In this document: in pieces, positions 44,591 to 53,219 of the stretch | How the letters are laid out: every line of letters starts with the position of its first letter | Position numbering within the stretch: position 1 is the stretch's first letter | DNA from: Nocardia acididurans | Lineage (GTDB): Bacteria > Actinomycetota > Actinomycetes > Mycobacteriales > Mycobacteriaceae | DNA length: 64,000 nt | Assembly (NCBI RefSeq): GCF_016741815.1 | Contig: NZ_JAERRJ010000001.1 | Coordinates: 682,001 to 746,000 of the forward strand | Direction of reading: 5' to 3' | Made by a program: the position numbers and the translations under genes | The notes under the pieces: model-generated | What the model was told of the DNA's origin: nothing | Databases searched by the model: none | What the model saw: only the letters and a program-made list of their open reading frames with translations

Positions 44591-45484
44591 TCACACCCAG
44601 TAGGGGACGCGGGAACGGAACTGCTTCATGGCCAGGATCGCCACCACCCAGCCGACGACCGTGATGCCCAGCACGATCACCCAGCTGCGGATCTCGATCG
44701 GGTCGCCCAGCAGCGGCGCGCGCACGATCTCCAGGTAGTGGTAGGTCGGCACCAGCTCCACCAGCCTGGCGCGCTCGCTCACCTGACCGCCCTGATCGTG
44801 CAGCGCCTTGGTGCTCCACATGACGGGCGTCAGCACGAACAGCATGAGCGTCGTGCTGCTGAGAATCGGCGCGAGATCGCGGTACCGGGTGCTGAAGATG
44901 CCGAACGCGATCGACACCCACATGGCGTTGAGGAACAGCAGCAGCATGCCCGGAATCGCCAGCAGCACCGTCAGGCTCAGGTTCTTCCACACCGCGAAGC
45001 CCACCAGCATGACCAGGTAGATCGCCATGTTGTGCAGGAAGAACAGGAACTGCCGCCACACCAGCCGGTACACATGCACGCTGAGTGCCGACGGAAGCTG
45101 TTTGATGAGGCCCTCGTTGGCGATGAACACGTCCGAGCCCTCGAGGATGCTCGCCGAGATCACGCCCCAGACGATCAGGCCGACCGTCACGTACGGGAGG
45201 TATTCGGTCAGCGGCTGGTCGAGCAGGGTGGCGTAGAGGATGCCCATCGCCGCCGCCTGCAATCCGGTGGCGATGGTGATCCAGAACGGTCCGAGAACCG
45301 AGCGCCGGTAGCGCTGCTTGATGTCCTGCCAGCCCAGCGAAAGCCACAGCTCACGCTGGCCGAACCCGTCGCGGAAATCTTTCCAGGCACGACCGAAAGT
45401 CTGGGAGTCCGACACTAGTGGCACCGGTGAGTCAGCCGGTCGCACTTCGGCCGTGGCCGAGTCGGAGGGGGCAGCAGCAGGCAC
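44591..45484 (-). CDS. wzm: Galactan exporter permease Wzm
   Basis: A 297-aa ABC-2 type permease with six membrane helices and the family motif WQDIKQRYRRSVLGPFW just before helix 1. The N-terminus is short and cytoplasmic. With Wzt it exports the undecaprenyl/decaprenyl-linked galactan made with GlfT1 and GlfT2 (M. tuberculosis Rv3783). First gene of the wzm-wzt-glfT1 operon; its upstream region holds copy B of the structured repeat. Confidence 0.95.
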   Translation of the reverse strand: MPAAAPSDSATAEVRPADSPVPLVSDSQTFGRAWKDFRDGFGQRELWLSLGWQDIKQRYRRSVLGPFWITIATGLQAAAMGILYATLLDQPLTEYLPYVTVGLIVWGVISASILEGSDVFIANEGLIKQLPSALSVHVYRLVWRQFLFFLHNMAIYLVMLVGFAVWKNLSLTVLLAIPGMLLLFLNAMWVSIAFGIFSTRYRDLAPILSSTTLMLFVLTPVMWSTKALHDQGGQVSERARLVELVPTYHYLEIVRAPLLGDPIEIRSWVIVLGITVVGWVVAILAMKQFRSRVPYWV

Positions 45485-45521
45485 GACCCGACCCTAGCTG
45501 ATTCTAATTTGCCTCCGCTGC

Positions 45522-45629
45522 GCTCCGGCGGGTTCGCGACCCTGTTACCCGCTTCTTCCCTCCCTCCGCTCCTCCGCTTCGCTCCCCCGCTCCGCTCAGT
45601 CCAGAAGCGGGCGGGTCGCGAACTTTGAG
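45522..45629. repeat. Structured intergenic repeat, copy B
   Basis: Between wzm and bpa. Outer stem GTTCGCGACCC (45532-45542) with GGGTCGCGAAC (45613-45623); inner stem CCCGCTTCT (45548-45556) with AGAAGCGGG (45603-45611); loop contains the same CTCCGCTTCGCTCC core as copy A. The changes relative to copy A are paired on both sides of each stem, so base pairing is kept. Confidence 0.75.
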
Positions 45630-45638
45630 CTCGGGTAA

Positions 45639-46250
45639 TTAGAGGTACTGGCCACTTCCTGCGGAGCCGCCCTGTTGTCCTCGCGGGTCGACGACGCTCG
45701 CGCCCGGCGGGAGGGCGTGACGCATCTGCTCGAGTTGGGCGCGGGCCGCCATCTGCTGTGCGAACAGGGCGGTCTGGATGCCGTGGAAGAGTCCTTCGAG
45801 CCAGCCGACGAGCTGGGCCTGGGCGATGCGCAGTTCGGCGTCCGACGGGATGGTGTCGTCGCTGAACGGCAGGGCCAGGCGTTCCAACTCTTCACGAAGT
45901 TCGGGGGCCAGACCTTGTTCGAGTTCACTGATGGAAGTGCGGTGGATTTCCCGCAGTCTGGTGCGGGAGGCGTCGTCCAGCGGTGCGTGCCGGACCTCTT
46001 CGAGGAGTTGCTTGATCATGGTGCCGATACGCATGACCTTGGCGGGTTGTTCAACCATATCTGCGAGCGATTCTTCTTTTTCGCCTGATTCGCCCGAGTT
46101 TTCCTCGCCGACAACCTGTCCGGTGAGCGCGAACGGCTCACCCGCGGCTCCCGCCTGGGCCCCAGCGGGAACGATCAGCGGCTTACCCTCGGGACCGATC
46201 ACGACAATGGATTCCGGTGCCCCATCCGATTCCGTCATGTACACCATCAT
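45639..46250 (-). CDS. bpa: Bacterial proteasome activator Bpa (PafE)
   Basis: Bpa forms a ring that docks on the 20S proteasome and opens its gate for unfolded proteins without ATP. The 203-aa product has a disordered N-terminus with Gly/Glu/Ser-rich sequence, the conserved VEQPAKVMRIGTMIKQLLEE, LAPELREELERLALPF, QAQLVGWLEGLFHGIQTALF and QQMAARAQLEQMR helices, and ends in GQYL, the HbYX-like motif that binds the proteasome. M. tuberculosis Rv3780 is very similar. The exact start is unsure among ATG 46250, 46247 and 46238. Confidence 0.93.
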   Translation of the reverse strand: MMVYMTESDGAPESIVVIGPEGKPLIVPAGAQAGAAGEPFALTGQVVGEENSGESGEKEESLADMVEQPAKVMRIGTMIKQLLEEVRHAPLDDASRTRLREIHRTSISELEQGLAPELREELERLALPFSDDTIPSDAELRIAQAQLVGWLEGLFHGIQTALFAQQMAARAQLEQMRHALPPGASVVDPRGQQGGSAGSGQYL

Positions 46251-46301
46251 GTCTCACAGCCAGCGTTACGCGCGCTCGGCCGCTGCCTTAGAGTGGCCAG
46301 C

Positions 46302-47507
46302 ATGACTTACGACGTCGCAAGGGTGCGGGGCCTCATACCGTCCCTGGGCGACGGCTGGATCCATCTCGACCCGCAAGCGGGCATGCTGGTCCCGGATTCG
46401 GTATCACGGGCCGTATCAACAGGATTCCGTACTTCCGCCTTCTCGCACACCAACCGGCACGGCGCGGCCAAGCGCTCCGCCGCGATCCTGGAGGCCGCCC
46501 GCGAGGCGGTCGCCGATCTGGTCGGTGGCGACCCGGCGGGCGTCGTACTGGGCCCGGACCGAGCGGTACTGCTGGCCTGGCTGGCCGAATCGCTGAGTTC
46601 CCGGTTGGGGCTGGGCACCGGGATCGTGCTGTCGCGCCTGGATGACGAAGCCAATGTCGCGCCCTGGCTGCGCATCGCGAATCGCTATGGCGCACATGTG
46701 CGCTGGGCGGAAGTGGAGATCGAGACCTGCGAGATGCCGGCCTGGCAGTTCGAGGAGCTCATCGGCCCCACCGCCCGCCTGGTCGCGCTGACCGCCGCGT
46801 CCCCGATCGTCGGTTCCGCACCGGCGGTGCGCGTGGCCGCGGACCGGGTGCACGAGGTCGGCGGTTTACTGGTCGCGGACTGCTTCGGGGCCGCGCCCTA
46901 CGCGCTCATCGACATCGACGAACTCAACGCCGACGTGATCGCCCTGAGCGCCCCGGCCTGGGGCGGCCCGCAGATCGGCGCACTCGTCTTCCGCGACCCC
47001 GCCTTCCTGGACCGCATCCCGTCCATGTCGCTGAACCCCTACGCCAAGGGTGCGGAACGGCTCGAGGTCGGTGGCCACCAGTACGCGCTGCTGGCCGGGC
47101 TCACCACCTCCATCGACTACCTCGCCGGGCTCGACGAACGCGCCACCGGCACCCGCCGGGAACGCCTCGAGGTCTCGATCACCTCGCTGCAGGACTACCA
47201 CGATCAGCTCTTCGAGCACCTCATGGCCGTCCTCGACACCATCCCCAACCTGACGGTCATCGGCCGCGCCTCCACCCGCATCCCGACCGTGAGCTTCACC
47301 ATCTCCGGTATGCAGGCCGAGAAGGTCTCGGCCAAACTCGCCGACGCCCGCATCGGCACGCTGAGCGGATCGCACGGCGGCAGCCGCCTGCTCGACGCGC
47401 TCGGCGTGAACGACGAGGGCGGCGCGGTCACCATCGGACTCGCGCCCTACACAACGAAATTCGAGATCGACCAGCTGGGCCGCGCGCTCGCGGCCCTGGA
47501 CAGCTAA
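46302..47507 (+). CDS. Aminotransferase class V / cysteine-desulfurase-fold protein lacking the PLP lysine
   Basis: A 401-aa fold-type I protein resembling M. tuberculosis Rv3778c. It starts MTYDVARVRGLIPSLGDGW and has FSHTNRHGAAKRSAAILEAA, GVVLGPDRAVLLAWLAES, VADCFGAAPYALIDIDEL and SGSHGGSRLLDALG. Where SufS-type enzymes have the PLP lysine (SxHK-xxGP), this one reads ALSAPAWGGPQIG, with no Lys. It may be a non-catalytic homologue or use another residue. Convergent, overlapping the quinone oxidoreductase by 4 bp. Confidence 0.82.
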   Translation: MTYDVARVRGLIPSLGDGWIHLDPQAGMLVPDSVSRAVSTGFRTSAFSHTNRHGAAKRSAAILEAAREAVADLVGGDPAGVVLGPDRAVLLAWLAESLSSRLGLGTGIVLSRLDDEANVAPWLRIANRYGAHVRWAEVEIETCEMPAWQFEELIGPTARLVALTAASPIVGSAPAVRVAADRVHEVGGLLVADCFGAAPYALIDIDELNADVIALSAPAWGGPQIGALVFRDPAFLDRIPSMSLNPYAKGAERLEVGGHQYALLAGLTTSIDYLAGLDERATGTRRERLEVSITSLQDYHDQLFEHLMAVLDTIPNLTVIGRASTRIPTVSFTISGMQAEKVSAKLADARIGTLSGSHGGSRLLDALGVNDEGGAVTIGLAPYTTKFEIDQLGRALAALDS

Positions 47508-48490
47508 CGGATTCGCAGCACCACCTTGCCGACGGTCTCCGGGGAGTCCAGCAGCTTGTGCGCCTGGGCCACCTCGGCGATCGGCAGCTCCGCGGACACC
47601 ACCGGATGCACGGTGCCGTCGGAGATCAGCGGCCACACGTGCCGGCGCAGCTCGGTGATGATCGCGGCCTTGGACCCCGGCCCGTGCTCCGGGCGGCGGC
47701 GCAGGTTGGTGGCGTGGATGGAACCCCGCTTGGCAAGCAGCGCAGCGATATTCAACTCCGCCGTCACCCCGCCCTGCATGCCGATGATCACCAGGTGACC
47801 GTCCTCGGCGAGCGCCTCCACATTGCGTTCCAGGTACTTCGCGCCCATATTGTCGAGAATGATGTCCGCGCCCGGATATTCACTGTGCAGCGTGGTGACG
47901 AAATCGTGCTCGTTGTAATTGATCAGCACCGTCGCGCCCAATTCCCGGCAGCGCTGCAGTTTGAAGTCGGAACCCGCGGTCACCGCCACCCGCGCACCCA
48001 GTACCCGGGCGATCTGGATGGCATGCGTGCCGATGCCGCTGCCACCGCCGTGAATCAGCAGCAAATGCCCGCTGTGCATACCCGCCGTCATCACCAGGTT
48101 GGACCAGACCGTGGCCGCCACCTCGGGCAGCGCCGCCGCGCCCGCCTCGGACACGCCCTCCGGAATCGGCAGCACCTGCGATTCGGGCGCCAGCACCCGC
48201 TCGGCATAGCCGCCGCCGGACAGCAGCGCGCACACCCGGTCGCCCGGTCGCCAATCTCGAACGCCCGCACCGACTTCCGCGACCACGCCGGAGACCTCCA
48301 GTCCGATGGTCGCGCTCGCGCCCGGCGGCGGGGGATAGAAGCCCTGGCGCTGCAGCAGGTCCGCGCGGTTCACTCCGGCCGCCGCCACCTCGATCAACAC
48401 CTCACCCTGGCCGGGCGCGGGCAGGTCCGGGACCTGCTCCCACCGCATGACCTCGGGACCGCCGAAACCGTCGAGTGTCACCGCATACAT
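47504..48490 (-). CDS. NAD(P)H quinone oxidoreductase, zinc-free MDR family
   Basis: A 328-aa medium-chain reductase: GroES-like N-terminal part (EVLIEVAAAGVNRADLLQRQG), LLIHGGGSGIGTHAIQIARV nucleotide motif and C-terminal LPIAEVAQAHKLLDSPETVGKVVL. There is no structural zinc lobe, as in the quinone reductase/TIGR02824 group. Corresponds to M. tuberculosis Rv3777. Start at ATG 48490, where no strong Shine-Dalgarno is seen. Confidence 0.92.
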   Translation of the reverse strand: MYAVTLDGFGGPEVMRWEQVPDLPAPGQGEVLIEVAAAGVNRADLLQRQGFYPPPPGASATIGLEVSGVVAEVGAGVRDWRPGDRVCALLSGGGYAERVLAPESQVLPIPEGVSEAGAAALPEVAATVWSNLVMTAGMHSGHLLLIHGGGSGIGTHAIQIARVLGARVAVTAGSDFKLQRCRELGATVLINYNEHDFVTTLHSEYPGADIILDNMGAKYLERNVEALAEDGHLVIIGMQGGVTAELNIAALLAKRGSIHATNLRRRPEHGPGSKAAIITELRRHVWPLISDGTVHPVVSAELPIAEVAQAHKLLDSPETVGKVVLRIR

Positions 48491-48608
48491 GAAAACGAGC
48501 GTACGTCCGCGCCGCACCGATTACTGTCAGGCCGGTCTGTGCGGGGACACAGCATCCTGTCAGCTTCTCCGGCCATGGTGGGAAGCGGACACGAGAAAGG
48601 ACATTTCG

Positions 48609-48737
48609 ATGATCGGTATTGTCGTCACCCTGGCCGCTTTGAGCATTATGACGATCATGGCCATTTCGACATCGGTGGCCGAGCACTCCCCGCGCACCCT
48701 GGTGCGCGTGCGCGCCACCGAACCCCGCCGCCGCTGA
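48609..48737 (+). CDS. Small single-pass membrane protein (42 aa)
   Basis: A 42-codon frame with GAAAGGA just upstream of ATG 48609. The peptide has one membrane helix (MIGIVVTLAALSIMTIMAI) and an Arg-rich cytoplasmic end. It lies 118 bp downstream of the divergent quinone reductase start and 91 bp before the flavin oxidase. Function unknown. Confidence 0.6.
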   Translation: MIGIVVTLAALSIMTIMAISTSVAEHSPRTLVRVRATEPRRR

Positions 48738-48828
48738 CCCTGTTCGCTGGAGATTTTCCGGAATTTTCGGTGTCAGAAAGAAATCCGTCCCCCCACGCGA
48801 AGTGGTTGAAAGCACTAGCGTTTCGGGA

Positions 48829-50004
48829 ATGAGCAGTTTCGCCGACTTCCAGAACGAGATCTACCTGTCCGGTCTGGCAGGCGTCACCCCCGCGCTACCG
48901 ATGACCGCGGCGGGTCTGGAGCGGCGAGCCGCCGAAGTGCTGGACCCGGCGGCCTTCGCCTACGTGGCGGGCAGCGCCTCGGCGGAACGCACCGCGGCGG
49001 CCAATGTCACCGCCTTCGAGAAGTACCGGCTGCTGCCGCGCATGCTGCGCGGCACGAGCGCGCCCGGAGCCCGGGATCTCTCGCTCGAAATCCTCGGCAC
49101 ACGCTTCGCCGCGCCCATCCTCACCGCGCCCATCGGCGTGCTCGGCCTGCTGCACGAACGCGGCGAGAAGGTCGTCGCCGAGGTCACCCGCGAACTCGGC
49201 ATCGGCATGGTGCTCTCCACCGCCGCCTCCTCCACCATCGAAGAGGTCGGCGCGGTCGCGGGCGACTGGTGGTATCAGCTGTACTGGCCCAACGATCCCG
49301 AACTCGCGCGCTCCTTCGTGGAACGCGCCGAGAAATCCGGGGCCAAGGCCATCGTCGTCACCGCCGACACTCCCGCCCTGGGCTGGCGGCCCCGCGATCT
49401 GGAACTCGCGCACCTGCCGTTCCTGCAGGGCAAGGGCATCGCCAACTACCTCTCCGATCCGGTCTTCCGCGCCAAACTCGCCACCCCGCCCGAGGAGAGC
49501 GAGGAGGCGCTGCGCATGGCCGTGCTCACCTGGATCGGCACCTTCGGCAATCACGCGCTGCGGCCCGCCGACATTGCGCGCCTACGGGATTGGACCGATC
49601 TGCCCGTCGCCGTGAAGGGCGTGCTGCACCCCGACGACGCCCGCCAGGTGGTCGACGCGGGCGCGGACGCGGTCATCGTCAGCAATCACGGCGGCCGCCA
49701 GGTGGACGGCTCCGTCGCCGCCCTCGACGCCCTGCCCACCATCGTCGCCACCGTCGGCGACCGCGCCGAAGTGCTCTTCGACTCCGGCATCCGCACCGGC
49801 TCCGACGTCATGATCGCCCTGTCCCTCGGCGCGAAGGCCGTCCTCTACGGTCGCCCCTGGGCGTACGGCCTCGGCCTCGCCGGCCGCGACGGCGCCCGCC
49901 ACGCCCTGCGCACCCTGCTCGCGGATTTCGATGCCTCCATGGGACTTTCGGGCTGTACGGGGGTTGCCGACCTGTCCCGCACCATGCTCTCCTCATTCCG
50001 CTGA
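48829..50004 (+). CDS. FMN-dependent alpha-hydroxy acid oxidase/dehydrogenase
   Basis: A 391-aa TIM-barrel flavoprotein of the glycolate oxidase/lactate 2-monooxygenase group. PAAFAYVAGSASAERT, PILTAPIGVLGLLH, YQLYWPNDPELA, VAVKGVLHPDDA (Lys), VSNHGGRQVDG (catalytic His and Arg) and LFDSGIRTGSDVMIALSLGA are all present. Length and the GDWWYQLYWPND motif favour a lactate 2-monooxygenase-like enzyme. A MarR gene follows after 34 bp on the same strand. Confidence 0.9.
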   Translation: MSSFADFQNEIYLSGLAGVTPALPMTAAGLERRAAEVLDPAAFAYVAGSASAERTAAANVTAFEKYRLLPRMLRGTSAPGARDLSLEILGTRFAAPILTAPIGVLGLLHERGEKVVAEVTRELGIGMVLSTAASSTIEEVGAVAGDWWYQLYWPNDPELARSFVERAEKSGAKAIVVTADTPALGWRPRDLELAHLPFLQGKGIANYLSDPVFRAKLATPPEESEEALRMAVLTWIGTFGNHALRPADIARLRDWTDLPVAVKGVLHPDDARQVVDAGADAVIVSNHGGRQVDGSVAALDALPTIVATVGDRAEVLFDSGIRTGSDVMIALSLGAKAVLYGRPWAYGLGLAGRDGARHALRTLLADFDASMGLSGCTGVADLSRTMLSSFR

Positions 50005-50038
50005 GCGCTACGGAACCAGGAAGCGAAGCGGAGGGCAC

Positions 50039-50503
50039 ATGAACACCGAACCCAGGTGGCTCACTCCCGAGCAGCAACGTGCGTGGCGGGCGTACATGGA
50101 CGGCTCGCAGCGGCTCATGGCCGACCTCAACAAGCAACTGCAGCGCGACGCCGACCTCACCTTCGCCGACTACCGCATCCTGGTGAAACTCTCCGAGGCC
50201 CCCGGCCGCTCCCTGCGCATGAGCGACCTCGCCGACGGCGTCCTCTCCTCCCGCAGCCGCCTCACCCATCAGATCCGCCGCATGGAGGCCGAGCGCATGG
50301 TCCGCCGCCTCGCCTGCGAGGACGACGGCCGCGGCGTCATCGCCCAGCTCACTGAGGAGGGCCTGCGCCGACTACGCGCCGCCGCCCCCGGCCACGTCGC
50401 CGCCGTCCGCCGCTACTTCGTCGACCTGCTCACCCCCGCCCAGCTCGCCGCCGTCGCCGCGGCCCTCGAACTCGTCAATCAGGCTGGGGATTACCGCGCC
50501 TGA
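50039..50503 (+). CDS. MarR-family transcription regulator
   Basis: A 154-aa regulator with helix-turn-helix LTFADYRILVKLSEAP and MSDLADGVLSSRSRLTHQIRRME, wing CEDDGRGVIAQLTEEG. Its gene follows the flavin oxidase closely, so it may control that gene. ATG 50039 is preceded by AAGCGGAGGG. It contrasts with the divergent MarR of 16.5 kb. Confidence 0.92.
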   Translation: MNTEPRWLTPEQQRAWRAYMDGSQRLMADLNKQLQRDADLTFADYRILVKLSEAPGRSLRMSDLADGVLSSRSRLTHQIRRMEAERMVRRLACEDDGRGVIAQLTEEGLRRLRAAAPGHVAAVRRYFVDLLTPAQLAAVAAALELVNQAGDYRA

Positions 50504-50561
50504 CTCTCGAACCGGCGGAGCGGGTCGGCGGCCGATCGGGCACTGTTAACATCAGAGCCCT

Positions 50562-50646
50562 GGAAGCGTGGCAGAGCGGCCGAATGCACCCGCCTTGAAA
50601 GCGGGCGTCGTGAGAGCGACCGGGGGTTCAAATCCCTCCGCTTCCG
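50562..50646 (+). tRNA. tRNA-Ser(TGA)
   Basis: Acceptor arm GGAAGCG with CGCTTCC, anticodon stem CCCGC/GCGGG with loop CTTGAAA (anticodon TGA at 50596-50598), a long type-II variable arm, T-arm GGTTCAAATCC, discriminator G and an encoded CCA at 50647-50649. Reads UCN serine codons. Confidence 0.95.
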
Positions 50647-50883
50647 CCAGGGAACAAGCAGGCCGGGGCCGGTTTTCGCAACCGGCTCCGACTTCTGTCA
50701 ACACAGCGGGCGACGAGGCATCTGGGCAGCACACCGTTCCCTCGCGCCATTCTCGTTCTGCCCGTGAGGATTTCGGCCGGACTTCGGATATCCAGCCGGC
50801 CGGTCGCGAATCCCTGTGTGGCGGATCACAGATGCGGGGGACGCGCATCAAAGGATCTCATCGCCCGCCGGGCTTCTGGCACC

Positions 50884-51951
50884 ATGGCTGGCATGGTTCG
50901 CCGCGGTTCGTCACGGCGTCGCCTGGCCGGCGCCTTCGCCACCACCACCGCACTCCTGTTCACGGGTGCGGTCCTCGCCGAGCCGGGCTGGTCTCGCGCC
51001 GACCCACCCATCGACTCCGGATCCAACGAGGAGCCGCCCCCCGGGCTGGACCGGGTGCGGCCCGCCTACGCCGCCATCTCCCGCGTCGAGAACATCAGCG
51101 ACCGGCTGCTGCGCGTCCAGGTCAAATCACCCGCCATGGAACGCACCGTCGAGGTCCAGGTGCTGGTGCCCGCACACCGCGACGGGCCCAGACCCACCGT
51201 CTACATGCTCGACGGCCGCGCCGCCCCCGCCGACGGCAACGACTGGATCATCAAGGGCGACGCGCTGAACTTCTTCGCCGACAAACCGGTGAACGTCGTC
51301 TTCACCGTCGGCGGCCCCGCCAGCTACTACACCGACTGGCAGCGGCCCGACCCCAAACTCGGCACCAACCGCTGGGAAACCTTCCTCACCCGCGAACTGC
51401 CGCCCCTGATCGACTCCCGCTTCGCCGGCAACGGCAGCAATGCCCTCACCGGCGTCTCCATGGGCGCCGAGGCCGCCATGATGCTCGCCACCCGCAACCC
51501 GGACCTCTACCGCGCCGTGGGCGCCCACAGTGGCTGCTACGCAATGGCTTCCGACTACGGCCAGGCCCAGGCCCGCGCCGTCGTCGGCACCTTCGGCGGC
51601 GACCCCGACAATATGTTCGGCCCCGAGGAAGACCCCGAATGGGCCGCCCACGACGTCCTGCGCCGCGCGGAAGCCCTGCGCGGCAAGGCGATCTACCTGT
51701 CCACCGGAAGCGGCCTCCCCGGCGAACACGACACCCCCGCCAACCCCGACTGGCGCACCACCATCGCCGCGGGCGGACCCATCGAAGCCGGCGCGGACAT
51801 GTGCACACGTCAGCTCGCCATCCGCCTCCAACAGCTGGACATCCCGGCGGCGGTCGAATTCCGGCCCACCGGAACGCATTCCTGGCCGTACTGGGCAGCG
51901 GAGCTGCCGCGCTCCTGGCCCACCCTGGCGGCGGCTCTCGGAGTGAGCTGA
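50884..51951 (+). CDS. Mycolyltransferase (antigen 85 family)
   Basis: A secreted alpha/beta hydrolase that moves mycolic acids between trehalose monomycolate and cell-wall acceptors. The 355-aa protein has a basic N-terminus and a signal peptide (LAGAFATTTALLFTG), VQVLVPAHRDGPRPTVYMLDG, FTVGGPASYYTDW, nucleophile Ser192 in GVSMGAEAAMM, and the final GTHSWPYWAAEL with catalytic His332. Loop lengths match the Ag85/Mytl group. ATG 50884 is chosen; 50893 is also possible. It lies about 235 bp after the tRNA-Ser. Confidence 0.93.
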   Translation: MAGMVRRGSSRRRLAGAFATTTALLFTGAVLAEPGWSRADPPIDSGSNEEPPPGLDRVRPAYAAISRVENISDRLLRVQVKSPAMERTVEVQVLVPAHRDGPRPTVYMLDGRAAPADGNDWIIKGDALNFFADKPVNVVFTVGGPASYYTDWQRPDPKLGTNRWETFLTRELPPLIDSRFAGNGSNALTGVSMGAEAAMMLATRNPDLYRAVGAHSGCYAMASDYGQAQARAVVGTFGGDPDNMFGPEEDPEWAAHDVLRRAEALRGKAIYLSTGSGLPGEHDTPANPDWRTTIAAGGPIEAGADMCTRQLAIRLQQLDIPAAVEFRPTGTHSWPYWAAELPRSWPTLAAALGVS

Positions 51952-51954
51952 ACT

Positions 51955-51987
51955 CCCGTCATCCCGCAAGCATGTCGGAAGGACGGG
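51955..51987. terminator. Possible weak terminator
   Basis: CCCGTC (51955-51960) and GACGGG (51982-51987) can pair over a 21-nt loop between the convergent mycolyltransferase and aminotransferase genes. The stem is short and there is no T-run, so this is weak. It has only slight similarity to the palindromic repeat. Confidence 0.3.
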
Positions 51988-51994
51988 GGCGGGC

Positions 51995-53074
51995 TCAGCG
52001 GGCGAAGCGGCTCACCGTCGCGGGATCGGTGGCGAACGCCAGGAATTGGTCGTTCTCGTGCGGATCGCCCGCGGTGATCCGCACGCCGTCGGTGCCGTAG
52101 GGCCGCACGATGACTCCGGCGGCGGCACTGGCCTGGCCGAACTCGGCGCTCCGCTCGCCCAGCGGCAGCCAGACGAAGTTGGCGTGGCTGTCGCTCACCC
52201 GGTAACCGGCGGCGCGCAGCGCGTCGTTCATGCGATTGCGTTCGGCCACAACGGCGTTCGTGCGTTCGAGCAGCTCGTGCCGCGCCTCCAGGGAGGCGAT
52301 GGCCGCCGCCTGCGCGAGCTTGTTCACGCTGAACGGGATGTGCACCTTCATGAGCGCGGTGATCACCTCGGGCGCGCCCACCGCGTAACCGACACGCAGT
52401 CCGGCCAGTCCGTACGCCTTCGAGAAGGTGCGCAGCACAAGCACATTCGGGCGGTTGCGGCCCAGTTCCACGCCATTGGGCGCGTCGTCCGCGGGCAGCC
52501 GCAGGTATTCGAAGTACGCCTCGTCCAGCACGACGAGCACGTCGGCCGGCACCGCGTCCAGGAAGCGGGTGAGTGCCGCGGCCCCGTGCGCGGTACCGGT
52601 CGGGTTGTTCGGATTGCACACGAACACGACCCGCGTATCCGGCGTCACCGCCGCCGCCAAAGCGTCCAGATCGTGCGCGAATTCACCGTCGAGCGGCACC
52701 TGCACGGCGGTGGCCCCCGCGACCCGCGTCACGATCGGGTACGCCTCGAAGGACCGCCACGCGAACAGCACCTCGTCGGTGGGCGCGAGACAGGTGATCT
52801 GCACCAGCTCCTGGCACAGGGCCACGCTGCCGCAGCCCGCCGCCACGTTCTCCACCCCGACCCCGTGGAATTCCGCGATGGCGGTACGCAATTCGAGTGC
52901 GGCGTTGTCCGGATACCGGTTCACCGTCTCGGCCGCCTCGGCGATGGCCTTGGCCACCGACGGCAGCGGCGGGAAGGTGGTCTCGTTGCTGGCGAGTTTG
53001 ACCGCGCCGGGGGCGGTCTTGCCGGCCACGTAGGCCGGGATGGCATCGAGGTCCGGACGGATGTGCGCGCTCAC
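51995..53074 (-). CDS. pat: Histidinol-phosphate/aromatic aminotransferase (HisC2/Pat type)
   Basis: A 359-aa fold-type I PLP enzyme. SNETTFPPLPSV, VNRYPDNAALELR, FVCNPNNPTGT (Asn binding PLP), DEAYFEYL, TFSKAYGLAGLRVGY (PLP Lys) and the final VRITAGDPHENDQFL (Arg) are all present. Corresponds to M. tuberculosis Rv3772 (hisC2), which acts mainly on phenylalanine or histidinol phosphate. Located away from the his operon, as expected for Pat. Confidence 0.92.
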   Translation of the reverse strand: MSAHIRPDLDAIPAYVAGKTAPGAVKLASNETTFPPLPSVAKAIAEAAETVNRYPDNAALELRTAIAEFHGVGVENVAAGCGSVALCQELVQITCLAPTDEVLFAWRSFEAYPIVTRVAGATAVQVPLDGEFAHDLDALAAAVTPDTRVVFVCNPNNPTGTAHGAAALTRFLDAVPADVLVVLDEAYFEYLRLPADDAPNGVELGRNRPNVLVLRTFSKAYGLAGLRVGYAVGAPEVITALMKVHIPFSVNKLAQAAAIASLEARHELLERTNAVVAERNRMNDALRAAGYRVSDSHANFVWLPLGERSAEFGQASAAAGVIVRPYGTDGVRITAGDPHENDQFLAFATDPATVSRFAR

Positions 53075-53219
53075 CCCTCTACCCTAAGTGCCCGCGCCAC
53101 CTGATTGCCCGTCGGTGTCCGATGGCGAAAACTCGCCAGCGGATCCGGAAAAACAACGGACTAACCAGTCCCTCGAAAAGATTTATCCCGCCTTTACCTA
53201 GCGCAACTACTCTGGTTTC

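Noticed and set aside
51955..51987. Third copy of the palindromic repeat
   Set aside because: Only the CCCGTCAT start matches; the remaining positions diverge and the hairpin arms are different, so I do not count it as a copy.
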